NCBI GenBank assembly: GCA_025916135.1
Contig: CP104793.1
Span: forward strand, 1,860,001 to 1,924,000
DNA: 64,000 nucleotides
Source of the DNA: Rhodobacteraceae bacterium D3-12
GTDB lineage: Bacteria; Pseudomonadota; Alphaproteobacteria; Rhodobacterales; Rhodobacteraceae
Direction: 5' to 3'
The stretch's first letter is position 1; the number at the start of each line of letters is the position of its first letter. Of the stretch, positions 37,723 through 47,994 are shown piece by piece. The translations under genes and the position numbers were made by a program. The notes under the pieces were generated by a model. The model ran no database searches, was not told where the DNA came from, and saw only the letters and a program-made list of their open reading frames with translations.

Positions 37723-39147
37723 TCAGACCGGCTGCATGCGCGTCCGCGGGCGCACAAAACTGAACGCCGCCACAAGCCCGAGCGCTGCAAAACCAATGTT
37801 GGCGGTAAAAATCATACGCGCCACATGCTGGGCCTCGATGACGCTGTTGTCGGCCGCAAACCCCGCCGCATTGGCCACGATCCCGGTAAAGGACGCCCCG
37901 ACCGCATAGCCAAAGCGCCCAAGCGTGGACATCGCCCCGGTGAGGCGCTCGATCTCGTCGGCGCTGACCATCCGGCGCGCCCGGCGCACGGTAAAGGTCA
38001 TGGCAAGGCCAAAGCCGACCCCCTCAAGCACCGCACAAGCTGCAATCGCGGCCACCGGCCCATGTGGCACCGCAAAATAGAGCGCGACAACGCTGACAAA
38101 AGCCATGCTCATCCCCAGCGCGATATTGCGCGCATCCAACCGTTCGGGCGCGCCCGACGACAACAGCGCCGCCGTCGTCCAGCCCACCGCCACGCCAGCC
38201 AACACATAGCCCGCCATCAACAGAGTGGTTCCGTGGATCGACACCAGCAATAACGCGCCATAAGTGGCCAGCCCCATGGTCGCGGCATTCATCGAAAACA
38301 TCATGACAAGCGCGGCACCTACCGGCTTGCGAAGGTCAAACGGGTGCGGCGGCATCAAGCGCTGATCGCCGCTCTGATGCGAATCCATCCGCGCGAACCA
38401 AAGCAGGCACGCCAGCCCGGCCAGCATCAGCATCCCCGTGCGCAAAACATCCGGGCGTATCCCCGCATAGGCCACGCAAAGCACCGCAAGCGCGAGCACA
38501 AACAACCGCGCCAGCGGTGGGCGGGCCGCGCTTTCACTGGCCTCTTTACGCTCGGCAAAACCGGCAGTGGCAAATATCCACACAGCCAACAGCACCGCTT
38601 GGCCCGCGAAAAAGCCGAACCCCCAGCGCCAACTGGCATATTCCACGAACAGCCCGCCAATCAACGGCCCCATGAACGCCGACGCCCCCCAAAGCAGCGA
38701 GACAATCGCCATCACCCGCGCCGTCAGGCGGGTCGGGAACAGCCGTACCACCGATACGAACGACAGCGACACCAAGGCGCCACCGCCCAGCCCCTGAAGC
38801 AACCGGCCAAACAGCAGGATCTCCATGGACGCCGCCAGTGCCGAGATCAGACAGCCGCCCGCAAACACCATTGCCGCCGCCGACATTGGCCGGCGCAAGC
38901 CGAAATGGCGCGCTAGCAATGCCGCGCTCGCCGCCGCAAGGATCGAGCCAAGCTCATAAAGCGCAACCGCCCAGGCGACATAAACCTCGCCACCGATACG
39001 CGCGACGATCTCGGGCATCATGGTGGCAACCACCAACCCATCCGCCGCATGCAGCCACACCCCAAGCGAGACGAGAATCAGCCGCCCAGCGAGATCGAAT
39101 CGCAACACCTCTGACCAGGGAACAAACTCGGTTTCACTGCTTTGCAT
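37723..39147 (-). CDS. MFS transporter (multidrug-resistance type)
   Basis: 474 residues with 12-14 membrane helices. VATMMPEIVARIGGE near the N-terminus and the loop RLLQGLGGGALVSLSFV with RLTARVMAI (motif A/C-like) indicate a drug:H+ antiporter of the DHA group. Start ATG 39147 preceded by AAGG. Converges with phoR (three bases between stops) and starts upstream of, and opposite to, pstS, so it breaks the usual phoR-pst order. Substrate unknown. Confidence 0.88.
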   Translation of the reverse strand: MQSSETEFVPWSEVLRFDLAGRLILVSLGVWLHAADGLVVATMMPEIVARIGGEVYVAWAVALYELGSILAAASAALLARHFGLRRPMSAAAMVFAGGCLISALAASMEILLFGRLLQGLGGGALVSLSFVSVVRLFPTRLTARVMAIVSLLWGASAFMGPLIGGLFVEYASWRWGFGFFAGQAVLLAVWIFATAGFAERKEASESAARPPLARLFVLALAVLCVAYAGIRPDVLRTGMLMLAGLACLLWFARMDSHQSGDQRLMPPHPFDLRKPVGAALVMMFSMNAATMGLATYGALLLVSIHGTTLLMAGYVLAGVAVGWTTAALLSSGAPERLDARNIALGMSMAFVSVVALYFAVPHGPVAAIAACAVLEGVGFGLAMTFTVRRARRMVSADEIERLTGAMSTLGRFGYAVGASFTGIVANAAGFAADNSVIEAQHVARMIFTANIGFAALGLVAAFSFVRPRTRMQPV

Positions 39148-39341
39148 GATCGCGCCTTTCACTTGCCACGAGAGAGTATCGAACTCGTGTCTAATTGCTC
39201 AAGTTAGATTGAGATCAAGTGATATTTTTTCCGCCGATCCCGCAAATGCCCGCCCGCATCATGCGTTTCTCACAAAGGGGCAGGGGGGCAAGGCTAACCT
39301 TCCGCTTGGTCAATTTAACAAAAATCCGTCGAATTCGGGCG

Positions 39342-39370
39342 CTGTCATCAAACTGTTACATGGCTGTCAC
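39342..39370 (+). promoter_or_regulatory. Pho box upstream of pstS, three repeats
   Basis: CTGTCAT (39342-39348), CTGTTAC (39353-39359), CTGTCAC (39364-39370), spaced exactly 11 bases, as required for PhoB dimers on one DNA face. A -10-like CATAGC follows at 39376. It lies 98 bases before the pstS ATG. Confidence 0.9.
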
Positions 39371-39467
39371 AAAAGCATAGCACCCGAAGCGTAGCAGGAA
39401 CCGCGAGGCTCACGGGGATGTGAGCCGTAAAGAATTCACGTGTCTAAATCCAAGTCAGGAGACAAAT

Positions 39468-40520
39468 ATGACATTCCTTAAACTCGCCACCTCGGCTGCT
39501 GCCATCGCTGCGATTTCCGCCACGGCGGCCGCCGCGCGCGACGAGATCCGCATCGTTGGGTCGTCGACTGTGTTCCCCTATACCCAAGCGGTTGCGGAAC
39601 AATTCGCCAACAACACCGGCGCCGCATCGCCGATCGTTGAATCGACCGGCACCGGCGGCGGCATGAAAATCTTCTGCGCAGGTATCGGCGAAGGCCACCC
39701 CGACATCACAGGTGCCTCGCGCGCCATGAAGGCATCGGAATACAAGCTCTGCAACGACAACGGCGTGACCGACGTTACCGAAGCAATGATCGGCTATGAC
39801 GGCCTGTCGCTCGCCATCTCGCGCGATGCCGCACAAGACTGGGACCTGTCGCTGCAGGAAATCTTCCTCGCGCTCGCCGCAGAAGTTCCCGGTGAAGGCG
39901 GTTGGGTTGCCAACCCATACAAGAAATGGTCGGACATCAGCGCCGATCTGCCCGAAGTTGACATCCTCGCCTATGGCCCGCCGCCGACATCCGGCACACG
40001 CGACGCCTTTGTCGAGCTGGCCATGCACGCCGGTTGCGAAAGCACCGACTTCATGAAAGCGCTGAAAGAAGCCGACAAAGCCGCGCACAAGAAAACCGTC
40101 AAAGAAAACTGCTCGCGTATGCGTCAGGACGGCCCGTTTGTTGAAGCCGGCGAAAACGACAACCTGATCGTTCAGCGCCTGAATGCTGATGCGAACGCTA
40201 TTGGCATCTTCGGCTACTCGTTCCTTTACGAAAACCTCGACACGCTCAAGCCGGTGACCATCGGCGGTGTCGCACCTTCGGCCGAAACCATCGGTGATTT
40301 CTCCTATCCGGTGTCGCGTCCGCTGTTCTTCTACGTCAAGAACGCACACCGCGGCGTTATCCCGAACCTTCAGGAGTTCATCGCCGAATATATGTCCGAT
40401 GACGCGATGGAGCCGGGTGGGTATCTGTCCGAGCGTGGCATGGTTGCTCTGCCCGACGATCTGCGCAAAGCAACGCAAGACGCCGTTGTTGGTGGCAAGA
40501 ACATGGAACCGAAGTCCTAA
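39468..40520 (+). CDS. pstS: Phosphate ABC transporter substrate-binding protein PstS
   Basis: 350 residues. Signal peptide MTFLKLATSAAAIAAISATA, then the phosphate-binding pattern RIVGSSTVFPYTQ and STGTGGGMKIFC, with PPPTSGTRDAF later. ATG 39468 follows AGGAG. Periplasmic; first gene of the pst operon and directly downstream of the Pho box. A hairpin follows the gene. Confidence 0.95.
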   Translation: MTFLKLATSAAAIAAISATAAAARDEIRIVGSSTVFPYTQAVAEQFANNTGAASPIVESTGTGGGMKIFCAGIGEGHPDITGASRAMKASEYKLCNDNGVTDVTEAMIGYDGLSLAISRDAAQDWDLSLQEIFLALAAEVPGEGGWVANPYKKWSDISADLPEVDILAYGPPPTSGTRDAFVELAMHAGCESTDFMKALKEADKAAHKKTVKENCSRMRQDGPFVEAGENDNLIVQRLNADANAIGIFGYSFLYENLDTLKPVTIGGVAPSAETIGDFSYPVSRPLFFYVKNAHRGVIPNLQEFIAEYMSDDAMEPGGYLSERGMVALPDDLRKATQDAVVGGKNMEPKS

Positions 40521-40537
40521 GTCGGACCGGCTTTCAG

Positions 40538-40574
40538 CGTTGCCCGGTCGATTGCGGCCGGGCAACGGTTTTGT
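40538..40574 (+). terminator. Intercistronic hairpin between pstS and pstC
   Basis: Perfect 10-bp stem CGTTGCCCGG (40538-40547) with CCGGGCAACG (40558-40567), then GTTTTG; probably a partial terminator or mRNA 3' protector raising PstS over the permease. Confidence 0.75.
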
Positions 40575-40589
40575 CCAAGGAGAAATTCG

Positions 40590-41963
40590 ATGACCACAGC
40601 GGCGTTTCTTTGTCTGTTCGCCCTCGCGGTGGCTGGCTATGTCCTCAACCGCAGGGCCGCGACTGAACTCAGCGGTGGCGGCGCAAAGCTGCACTCCCTA
40701 GAAGGCTTTCACGGAAGCTACGCCTTGCTTGTGGTGTTCATTCCGGTGCTGGTGCTGATCCTTCTGTGGTTGGTGTTTCAGGGCGCGGTGATTGACCTGA
40801 TGCTCAAATCCGGCCTGTCCGACCGTTTCGCAGGGCTGAGCAACGGTGAAACACAGCTTCTCGTGGCCGAAATCAAGTCGATCGCCAAGGGCACCGTGTT
40901 CGGCACGCCCGAAGAATGGAAATTCGCGGCCGCCGACACCTATAATATGCTGAAAGAGCGCAGCAGCCTGTTGTTGCTGATCCTCGTTGTTTCCCTGTCG
41001 GTCGCCCTTGTGGTGTTTAGCCGCCGCAAGGTCAGCGCCGATTTCCGCGCCCGCCACGGGGTTGAACGTATCGTGTCCGGCTTGATGATCTTCTGCTCGG
41101 TCGTGGCCATTTTCGTCACCATCGGCATCGTTGCCTCGCTGATGTTCGAGACGATGAAATTCTTCTCAAAAGTGTCGGTGACAGAGTTCCTGTTCGGCAC
41201 CAATTGGGAACCCCAGATCCCGCTGCGCGAAGATCAGGTCGCTGCCGAAGGCGCCTTTGGCTGGTTGCCGGTCATGCTGGGCACTTTGGTGATCACTGTG
41301 ATAGCTTTGATTATCGCGGTGCCTGTCGGCTTGATGTCGGCCATCTATCTTAACGAATTCGCGCCGCGCCGTCTGCGCGCGGTTGCCAAGCCGTTGCTTG
41401 AAATTCTGGCCGGTGTGCCGACCGTGGTTTACGGCTTCTTTGCCATCCTCGTGGTGGCGCCCGCGATCCGCAGCTTTGGCCAGTCGATCGGGCTGGATGT
41501 CTCGCCCAACACCGCGCTGGCGGCCGGGGGAGTGATGGGGATCATGTTGATCCCGTTCATCTCGTCCTTTTCGGATGACGCCTTGTCGGCGGTGCCGCAA
41601 TCGCTGCGCGACGGGGCGCTTGGTCTTGGCGCGACCCGCGCCGAGATGATGACCACCGTTCTGTTTCCGGCGGCCATTCCGGGCATTGTCGGGGGTGTTC
41701 TTCTGGCGGTCAGCCGCGCGATTGGTGAAACCATGATCGTGGTGATGGCCGCGGGGCTGATTGCCAAGATGACCGCCAATCCGCTCGACAGTGTGACAAC
41801 CGTAACGGTGCAGATTGTGACGCTGCTGATTGGTGACACATCGTTTGACAACCCAAAAACACTCGCCGCATTCGCGCTTGGGATGATGCTGTTCTTGGCC
41901 ACCCTCATCATTAACGTTTTCGCCCTGCGCATTGTGCGCAAGTATCGCGAAGCCTACGACTAG
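40590..41963 (+). CDS. pstC: Phosphate ABC transporter permease PstC
   Basis: 457 residues, longer than E. coli PstC (about 320) because of an N-terminal part with two extra helices and a periplasmic loop, as is usual in alphaproteobacteria. The binding-protein-dependent permease domain shows EFAPRRLRAVAKPLLEILAGVPTVVYGFFA and the EAA loop SLRDGALGLGATRAEMM. Inner membrane, pairs with PstA. Confidence 0.94.
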   Translation: MTTAAFLCLFALAVAGYVLNRRAATELSGGGAKLHSLEGFHGSYALLVVFIPVLVLILLWLVFQGAVIDLMLKSGLSDRFAGLSNGETQLLVAEIKSIAKGTVFGTPEEWKFAAADTYNMLKERSSLLLLILVVSLSVALVVFSRRKVSADFRARHGVERIVSGLMIFCSVVAIFVTIGIVASLMFETMKFFSKVSVTEFLFGTNWEPQIPLREDQVAAEGAFGWLPVMLGTLVITVIALIIAVPVGLMSAIYLNEFAPRRLRAVAKPLLEILAGVPTVVYGFFAILVVAPAIRSFGQSIGLDVSPNTALAAGGVMGIMLIPFISSFSDDALSAVPQSLRDGALGLGATRAEMMTTVLFPAAIPGIVGGVLLAVSRAIGETMIVVMAAGLIAKMTANPLDSVTTVTVQIVTLLIGDTSFDNPKTLAAFALGMMLFLATLIINVFALRIVRKYREAYD

Positions 41964-41974
41964 GGATTAACAGG

Positions 41975-43255
41975 ATGACCGATGTTTCCGCCTCCAAATC
42001 TTCGCTCATGGGCGAGGGCAACGCCAAGGTCAAACGTCGCAACCGTAATCAGGTTGTGTTGCAGGGCCTCGGACTTGGCGCGATTAGCTTCGCAGCACTG
42101 ATGCTTATTATCCTCGTGGCGTCGCTTGTCTCGACTGGATACAAAGCCTTCACCCAGACGCATATCGCCCTCGAGGTCTTTGTCGATCCCGAAGAGATAC
42201 CGCTTGAGAAACTGCCGCGCGGCGGCTTCCGCGATGTGCTTCTGGCCAGCCTACAGGCCAAAATTCCCGGCGTGGACGACCGCAAAGAGCTGCGCAAAAT
42301 GCAAAAGCTGGTGTCCAACGGCGCACAGTTCGAACTGCGTGACCGGATCGTGGCCGACCCGACGTTGATCGGCAAAACGATCTCGCTCAACGTGCCGATG
42401 TCCGACCCCTATGACCAACTCGCCAAAGGGCTGGTAAAGCGTGACACCCCCGAGGCCCAACGCCGCGTGTCGGACATGGAAATCGCATGGTTTGATACGC
42501 TGGATAAAGCCGGGATGATCTCGCAGCCGCTGAACTTCGGGCTGCTGACCAACGCCGACTCGCGCTTTCCCGAACTCGCGGGCCTGCGCGGTGCCTTGGT
42601 CGGAAGCTTCTGGGCGCTGCTCGTCTGCTTCATGATCTCCTTCCCGTTGGGCATAGGCGCTGCGATCTATCTCGAGGAATTCGCCCCGCGCAACCGTTTC
42701 AGCGATATGATCGAGGTCAACATCAACAACCTCGCCGCGGTGCCGTCGGTCGTGTTCGGTCTTCTTGCGCTGGCCGTCTTTATCGGCTGGTTCGGCCTGC
42801 CGCGCTCGGCACCGCTGGTGGGCGGGATGACCCTTGCGCTTATGACAATGCCAACGATTATCATCGCCACCCGTGCGGCTCTCAAAGCCGTGCCCCCCTC
42901 GATCCGCGAAGCGGCCCTCGGGGTAGGGGCCTCGAAACACCAGGTCGTGTTTGGTCACGTCCTGCCGCTCGCCATGCCCGGCGTCATGACCGGCACCATC
43001 ATCGGTCTGGCTCAGGCGCTTGGCGAAACGGCCCCGCTTCTGCTCATCGGCATGAACGCCTTCATCACCTCGGCCCCCGGAACACCTCTGGACAGCGCCA
43101 CAGCCCTGCCCACCCAGATCTTTATCTGGGCCGACAGCCCGGAACGCGGATTTGTCAGCCGGACCTCTGCGGCCATTCTGGTGTTGTTGGGTTTCTTGGT
43201 CATGATGAACGCAATCGCCATTCACATGCGCTCCAAATTCGAGCGGAAATGGTAA
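41975..43255 (+). CDS. pstA: Phosphate ABC transporter permease PstA
   Basis: 426 residues: an N-terminal DUF3333-type region (residues about 1-190), then the permease core with EEFAPRNRFSDMIEVNINNLAAVPSVVFGLLAL and the EAA loop SIREAALGVGASKHQVV. Eleven bases after pstC. Confidence 0.94.
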   Translation: MTDVSASKSSLMGEGNAKVKRRNRNQVVLQGLGLGAISFAALMLIILVASLVSTGYKAFTQTHIALEVFVDPEEIPLEKLPRGGFRDVLLASLQAKIPGVDDRKELRKMQKLVSNGAQFELRDRIVADPTLIGKTISLNVPMSDPYDQLAKGLVKRDTPEAQRRVSDMEIAWFDTLDKAGMISQPLNFGLLTNADSRFPELAGLRGALVGSFWALLVCFMISFPLGIGAAIYLEEFAPRNRFSDMIEVNINNLAAVPSVVFGLLALAVFIGWFGLPRSAPLVGGMTLALMTMPTIIIATRAALKAVPPSIREAALGVGASKHQVVFGHVLPLAMPGVMTGTIIGLAQALGETAPLLLIGMNAFITSAPGTPLDSATALPTQIFIWADSPERGFVSRTSAAILVLLGFLVMMNAIAIHMRSKFERKW

Positions 43256-43270
43256 CCTTGGAGATCCCGA

Positions 43271-44068
43271 ATGTTCGACACACCTAAGAAAGAAGGCATC
43301 ATGACCGATACTGACATCAAAATCAGTGCGAAGAACTGCCAAGTCTACTATGCCGACACCCACGCCATCAAAGACGTGAACGTCGAAATCGAAGACAAGA
43401 CCGTCACCGCCTTCATCGGCCCCTCGGGCTGTGGTAAATCCACCTTCCTGCGCTGTCTGAACCGGATGAACGACACGATTGATATCTGCCGGGTTCAGGG
43501 CGACATCCTGCTTGATGGCGAAGACATCTATGACAAAAACGTCGATCCGGTGCAGCTTCGCGCCAAAGTGGGCATGGTCTTTCAGAAACCCAACCCGTTC
43601 CCCAAGTCGATCTATGACAATATCGCCTATGGGCCGCGCATCCACGGGCTTGCCAAATCCAAGGCCGACCTTGATGTGATAGTCGAAAAATCGCTCCGTC
43701 GCGGCGCCATCTGGGATGAGGTCAAAGACCGGCTCGACGCGCCCGGCACCGGCCTCTCGGGCGGTCAGCAGCAACGGCTCTGTATCGCCCGCGCGGTAGC
43801 CACCGAACCCGAAGTCCTGCTGATGGATGAACCGTGCTCGGCGCTTGACCCGATTGCCACGGCACAGGTCGAGGAACTGATCGACGAACTGCGTCAAAGC
43901 TATTCCGTCGTGATCGTCACCCACTCGATGCAGCAAGCCGCTCGGGTCAGCCAGAAAACCGCCTTCTTCCACCTTGGCAACCTCGTGGAATACGGCGAAA
44001 CTGGACAGATCTTTACCAACCCGCAAGACAGCCGCACTGAATCCTATATCACCGGCCGGATCGGCTGA
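43271..44068 (+). CDS. pstB: Phosphate ABC transporter ATP-binding protein PstB
   Basis: 265 residues. Walker [10 protein letters not shown], PstB-specific [12 protein letters not shown]-loop [22 protein letters not shown], signature LSGGQQQR and Walker [14 protein letters not shown]. Start at 43271 (GGAG eight bases upstream) or ATG 43301. Confidence 0.96.
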   Translation: MFDTPKKEGIMTDTDIKISAKNCQVYYADTHAIKDVNVEIEDKTVTAFIGPSGCGKSTFLRCLNRMNDTIDICRVQGDILLDGEDIYDKNVDPVQLRAKVGMVFQKPNPFPKSIYDNIAYGPRIHGLAKSKADLDVIVEKSLRRGAIWDEVKDRLDAPGTGLSGGQQQRLCIARAVATEPEVLLMDEPCSALDPIATAQVEELIDELRQSYSVVIVTHSMQQAARVSQKTAFFHLGNLVEYGETGQIFTNPQDSRTESYITGRIG

Positions 44069-44075
44069 GGGGAGC

Positions 44076-44807
44076 ATGAACACCATGAACGATGATACAC
44101 AACATATCGCCTCGGCCTTTGATCGCGATCTTGAAACCGTGCAGGCCCAGATCATGAAAATGGGCGGGCTGGTCGAACGCGCAATCCTGAGCGCCGCCGA
44201 CAGCCTCAATGCCCGCGACGAGGAAACCGCCGAACAGGTGCGCAAGAACGACCGCGCCATCGACGACCTCGAAATGCTTGTGAACGAGGAATGCGCGCGC
44301 ATCATCGCGCTGCGGGCGCCGGTGTCGGTTGACCTTCGCGTGATCCTGACGGTGATGAAAATCTCCGGCAACCTCGAACGCATCGGTGACTATGCCAAGA
44401 ACATGGCGAAACGCACCGGCGTTCTGGTGCAGATGGCTCCGATCGAAGGGGCGACCGTCTCGCTCAAACGGATGGCGCGCGACGTGCAGCTGATGCTCAA
44501 GGACGCGCTTGATGCCTATATCCAACGCGACGCCGCGCTGGCGATGGATGTGATCCAGCGTGACCGCGATGTTGACCAGCTCTACAATGCGGTGTTCCGC
44601 GAATTCCTGACCTTCATGATGGAAGATCCGCGCAACATCACGCCCTGTATGCACCTGCATTTCATTGCCAAAAACACCGAACGTATGGGCGACCATGTCA
44701 CCTCGATTGCCGAACAGGTGGTCTATCTCGTCACCGGTGAAACGCCCGATGACGACCGCAAAAAAGGTGATAAAACCTCGGTCGACGCAACCTTGGGCGA
44801 GGTCTGA
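44076..44807 (+). CDS. phoU: Phosphate signalling complex protein PhoU
   Basis: 243 residues, two three-helix PhoU repeats with the metal-binding E/D-x3-D pattern (DLRVILTVMKISGNLERIGDYAKNMAKR; HFIAKNTERMGDHVTSIAEQ). Links PstB to PhoR and keeps PhoR inhibitory when phosphate is plentiful. GAGG five bases before ATG 44076. Confidence 0.95.
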   Translation: MNTMNDDTQHIASAFDRDLETVQAQIMKMGGLVERAILSAADSLNARDEETAEQVRKNDRAIDDLEMLVNEECARIIALRAPVSVDLRVILTVMKISGNLERIGDYAKNMAKRTGVLVQMAPIEGATVSLKRMARDVQLMLKDALDAYIQRDAALAMDVIQRDRDVDQLYNAVFREFLTFMMEDPRNITPCMHLHFIAKNTERMGDHVTSIAEQVVYLVTGETPDDDRKKGDKTSVDATLGEV

Positions 44808-44812
44808 GCGCC

Positions 44813-45502
44813 ATGTCTGCCGAACAACCCTCCGTTCTTCTGGTCGAGGATGAGCCCGCACAACGCGAAGTGCTGGCCTATAACCTCGAGGCCGAAGGTT
44901 TCAATGTCCTGCGTGCAGGCGATGGCGAAGAAGCCCTCGTTATCATCGACGAGGGCGCGCCCGACATCGTGCTGCTCGATTGGATGCTGCCCAATGTGTC
45001 CGGCATCGAAGTTTGCCGCCGGCTTAAAAGCCGCTCGGGCACCCGTGGCATTCCCGTCATCATGATTTCGGCCCGCTCGGAAGAGGTCGACCGCGTGCGT
45101 GGCCTTGAAACCGGGGCCGATGACTACATGGTCAAACCCTATTCCGTGGCCGAGCTTATGGCGCGGGTGCGCACCCAATTGCGTCGAGTGCGCCCGTCGT
45201 CGGTGGGCGAGCGGCTGGAATACGAGGACATCGTGCTTGATGCGGAAACCCATCGCGTCACCCGTGATGAGAAACCGCTCAAACTTGGCCCGACCGAGTT
45301 TCGCTTGCTCTCGACCTTCATGGAAAAGCCGGGCCGCGTGTTCACCCGCGAACAACTGCTCGACCGGGTTTGGGGGCGCGACATCTATGTCGATACCCGC
45401 ACCGTCGATGTTCACATCGGTCGGCTTCGCAAAGCATTGATGAGCCAGGGCGGCCTTGATCCGCTGCGCACCGTGCGCGGTGCCGGGTATGCTTTGGGCT
45501 AA
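44813..45502 (+). CDS. phoB: Phosphate regulon response regulator PhoB
   Basis: 229 residues. Receiver domain with phosphoacceptor Asp56 (IVLLDWMLP) and Lys in VKPY; OmpR/PhoB winged helix at the C-terminus (KLGPTEFRLLSTFMEKPGRVFTREQLLDRVWG, TVDVHIGRLRKAL). Five bases after phoU. Binds the Pho box. Confidence 0.96.
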   Translation: MSAEQPSVLLVEDEPAQREVLAYNLEAEGFNVLRAGDGEEALVIIDEGAPDIVLLDWMLPNVSGIEVCRRLKSRSGTRGIPVIMISARSEEVDRVRGLETGADDYMVKPYSVAELMARVRTQLRRVRPSSVGERLEYEDIVLDAETHRVTRDEKPLKLGPTEFRLLSTFMEKPGRVFTREQLLDRVWGRDIYVDTRTVDVHIGRLRKALMSQGGLDPLRTVRGAGYALG

Positions 45503-45652
45503 ATGCTATAACCGGCTCTGGGGCCAAGGCGGGCAGGGGGCCCGTGTGTTGCGTGTGCTCCCTCCCTGTGCTCCGTTCGGTCCGTTAACCCGGACGGTGC
45601 ATTAACTTAATGCCGGGTAAACATATTCAGGAATCGGATGTCATACGCTTTT

Positions 45653-45683
45653 CAGCCGGATGTCAGCCGGGAGTCACCCCCTG
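45653..45683 (+). repeat. Dispersed repeat, copy 1
   Basis: CAGCCGGATGTCAGCCGG followed by GAGTCACCCCCTG; the reverse complement recurs at 51466-51497 with one extra C. Lies between convergent phoB and a LysR gene. Confidence 0.85.
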
Positions 45684-45733
45684 ATGTTGCCCGCTTTGGT
45701 GCCATTAACCATTCCAGAGCGGCATAGATCGCC

Positions 45734-46654
45734 TTAACGTGGCAAAAGCTCGTCATCCTCGGTTTTGCCGTCGACTTCGCTGCTCAGCCAGTCTCGAAAG
45801 GCGCTGAGCGCGGGATCGGCGTCGCGTTCCTCGGGCCAGACCAGCCAATAATCGCCAAGGCTCTGCTCGCCGCCATCAAGCGCGGGCTTGAGCCGCCCAT
45901 CCAACAGCTCTTGTTGGATCAGGAAGTCGGGCAGCAGCGCCACTCCCATCCCGTGCAGCGCCGCCTGAACGATGGTCGGGAATTGGTCGTAAACCATGCC
46001 GGGCAGGCGGCCCGTCTCGACCCCTTTGGCGGCAAACCACTTCTGCCATGACCGTGGCCGGTGCTGAATATGCAAAAGCGGCAAGCGCAACAGGTCATGC
46101 CCGGTTTTGATGGTCTCCGTCGCCAACAAGTCGGGGTCAGCCACCGGTAAAACCGTTTCGCGCTTGAGCCACATCTTGTTGGTATTGGGCCAATCCCCGT
46201 TTCCAAAAGTTATCGCTGCATCAAAGGGTTGCTCGGTAAAGTTAAACGGATCCAGCCGGGTCGTCATATTGATGGTGATCTCTGGATTGGCCTCGGCAAA
46301 GCGGGGCAGGCGCGGCACCAGCCAGCGCATCGCAAACGTGGGCAGAATGGTCAGGTTGACCGCGCCGCCACCGGGATTGCTTTGCAACTTAAGCGAGGCT
46401 TGCGCGATCATCTGCAACGCGACGCGAATGTCGCCCAGATAGGCGCTTCCTGCCTGTGTCAGGGTCAGCCGTTTCGCCGCCCGGTTCAACAGGGTGACCC
46501 CCAGTTGATCCTCAAGTGATTTAAGCTGGCGCGACACAGCACTTTGGGTGAGATTCATCTCCTCTGCGGCGGCTGTGGCGCTGCCCAAACGGTCAACCGC
46601 TTCAAGCGCCTGCAAAGCGGGGATCGGGGGCAAAAACCGGCGTGGGGCGATCAT
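45734..46654 (-). CDS. LysR-type transcriptional regulator (GcvA/GcdR-like)
   Basis: 306 residues. N-terminal winged HTH (LQALEAVDRLGSATAAAEEMNLTQSAVSRQLKSLEDQLGVTL) and a LysR substrate domain of the GcvA type (NLTILPTFAMRWLVPRLPRF). Divergent from the glutaryl-CoA dehydrogenase gene, with 119 bases between starts, so it most likely controls that gene and itself. Confidence 0.92.
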   Translation of the reverse strand: MIAPRRFLPPIPALQALEAVDRLGSATAAAEEMNLTQSAVSRQLKSLEDQLGVTLLNRAAKRLTLTQAGSAYLGDIRVALQMIAQASLKLQSNPGGGAVNLTILPTFAMRWLVPRLPRFAEANPEITINMTTRLDPFNFTEQPFDAAITFGNGDWPNTNKMWLKRETVLPVADPDLLATETIKTGHDLLRLPLLHIQHRPRSWQKWFAAKGVETGRLPGMVYDQFPTIVQAALHGMGVALLPDFLIQQELLDGRLKPALDGGEQSLGDYWLVWPEERDADPALSAFRDWLSSEVDGKTEDDELLPR

Positions 46655-46670
46655 CTTCTATTCCATATAT

Positions 46671-46684
46671 GCATGAAACCATGC
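46671..46684. promoter_or_regulatory. Candidate LysR operator in the divergent region
   Basis: Inverted repeat GCATG-aaac-CATGC at 46671-46684, with a further CATGC at 46701-46705, between the LysR and acyl-CoA dehydrogenase starts. Confidence 0.35.
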
Positions 46685-46773
46685 GGATTTAGCGTTTTAT
46701 CATGCGTTCTTATCAAGGTAAACTCTTGCCAAAGCCTGAACACACCGTTCGCAACTCTCGAGAGGAGACCCCC

Positions 46774-47994
46774 ATGTCCGACAAACCCCATCTCCGCGCC
46801 AAAGACGCGCCCGACCTTGGCAGTTTCACATGGGAAGACCCGCTGCGCATGGACGAACAGCTCAGCGAAGAAGAGCGTATGATCCGCGATTCCGCACGCG
46901 CCTATGCCGAAGAAAAGCTCCAGCCGCGGATCACAAAAGCCTTTGAAAATCAAGAGACTGACCCCAGCATCTTCCGCGAGATGGGCGACATGGGCCTGCT
47001 CGGCGTGACCACGCCCGAGGAATACGGCGGGCTGGGCTCCGGTTATGTCTCCTATGGTCTCGTCGCACGCGAGATCGAGCGCATCGACAGCGGTTATCGC
47101 TCGATGATGTCGGTGCAGTCCAGTCTGGTGATGTATCCGATCTATGCTTACGGCTCCGAAGAGCAGCGTAAGAAATACCTGCCGAAACTTTCCTCAGGCG
47201 AATGGATCGGCTGCTTCGGCCTCACCGAACCCGACGCCGGCTCAGACCCCGCCGGAATGAAAACCCGCGCCATAAAAACCGATACAGGCTATAGACTTAC
47301 GGGATCCAAGATGTGGATTTCCAACGCGCCGATCGCCGATGTGTTCGTCGTCTGGGCCAAGTCCGAAGCCCACGGCGGCAAAATTCGCGGCTTTGTGCTT
47401 GAGAAAGGCATGGAGGGTCTTTCCGCGCCGAAAATCGAGAACAAGCTAAGCCTGCGTGCGTCGATCACCGGCGAGATTGTTATGAAAGACGTCGAAGTGG
47501 GCGAGGGCGCTTTGCTGCCCCATGTCGAAGGTCTCAAAGGGCCGTTCGGCTGTCTCAACCGTGCCCGCTATGGCATCAGCTGGGGGGCGATGGGCGCGGC
47601 AGAATTCTGCTGGCACGCGGCGCGTCAATACGGGCTTGACCGTCACCAGTTCAAACGCCCCTTGGCCCAAACCCAGCTGTTCCAGAAGAAGCTGGCTGAT
47701 ATGCAGACCGAAATCACGCTCGGGCTTCAGGCGAGCCTTCAGGTCGGTCGGTTGATGGATCAGGCAAAAGCCGCGCCAGAGATGATCTCAATCGTCAAAC
47801 GCAACAACTGCGGCAAGGCGCTCGACGTGGCACGCATGTCGCGCGACATGCACGGCGGCAACGGCATCAGTCTCGAGTTCCAGGTGATCCGCCACATGGT
47901 AAACCTTGAAACGGTGAACACCTATGAAGGCACGCATGATGTGCATGCGCTGATCCTTGGTCGTGCACAGACCGGGTTGCAGGCATTTTTCTAA
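46774..47994 (+). CDS. gcdH: Glutaryl-CoA dehydrogenase
   Basis: 406 residues, acyl-CoA dehydrogenase fold. FAD-site [18 protein letters not shown] and [16 protein letters not shown], catalytic Glu in [16 protein letters not shown], and the N-terminal [20 protein letters not shown] are characteristic of GcdH, which converts glutaryl-CoA to crotonyl-CoA in lysine/tryptophan breakdown. Start ATG 46774 with GAGGAG upstream. Often beside a CaiB-type CoA transferase; none is seen here. Confidence 0.93.
   Translation: MSDKPHLRAKDAPDLGSFTWEDPLRMDEQLSEEERMIRDSARAYAEEKLQPRITKAFENQETDPSIFREMGDMGLLGVTTPEEYGGLGSGYVSYGLVAREIERIDSGYRSMMSVQSSLVMYPIYAYGSEEQRKKYLPKLSSGEWIGCFGLTEPDAGSDPAGMKTRAIKTDTGYRLTGSKMWISNAPIADVFVVWAKSEAHGGKIRGFVLEKGMEGLSAPKIENKLSLRASITGEIVMKDVEVGEGALLPHVEGLKGPFGCLNRARYGISWGAMGAAEFCWHAARQYGLDRHQFKRPLAQTQLFQKKLADMQTEITLGLQASLQVGRLMDQAKAAPEMISIVKRNNCGKALDVARMSRDMHGGNGISLEFQVIRHMVNLETVNTYEGTHDVHALILGRAQTGLQAFF

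Noticed and set aside
42251-44383. 710-codon open frame on the minus strand
   Set aside because: Antisense to pstA-pstB-phoU, with the same shadow composition; the sense genes are certain.
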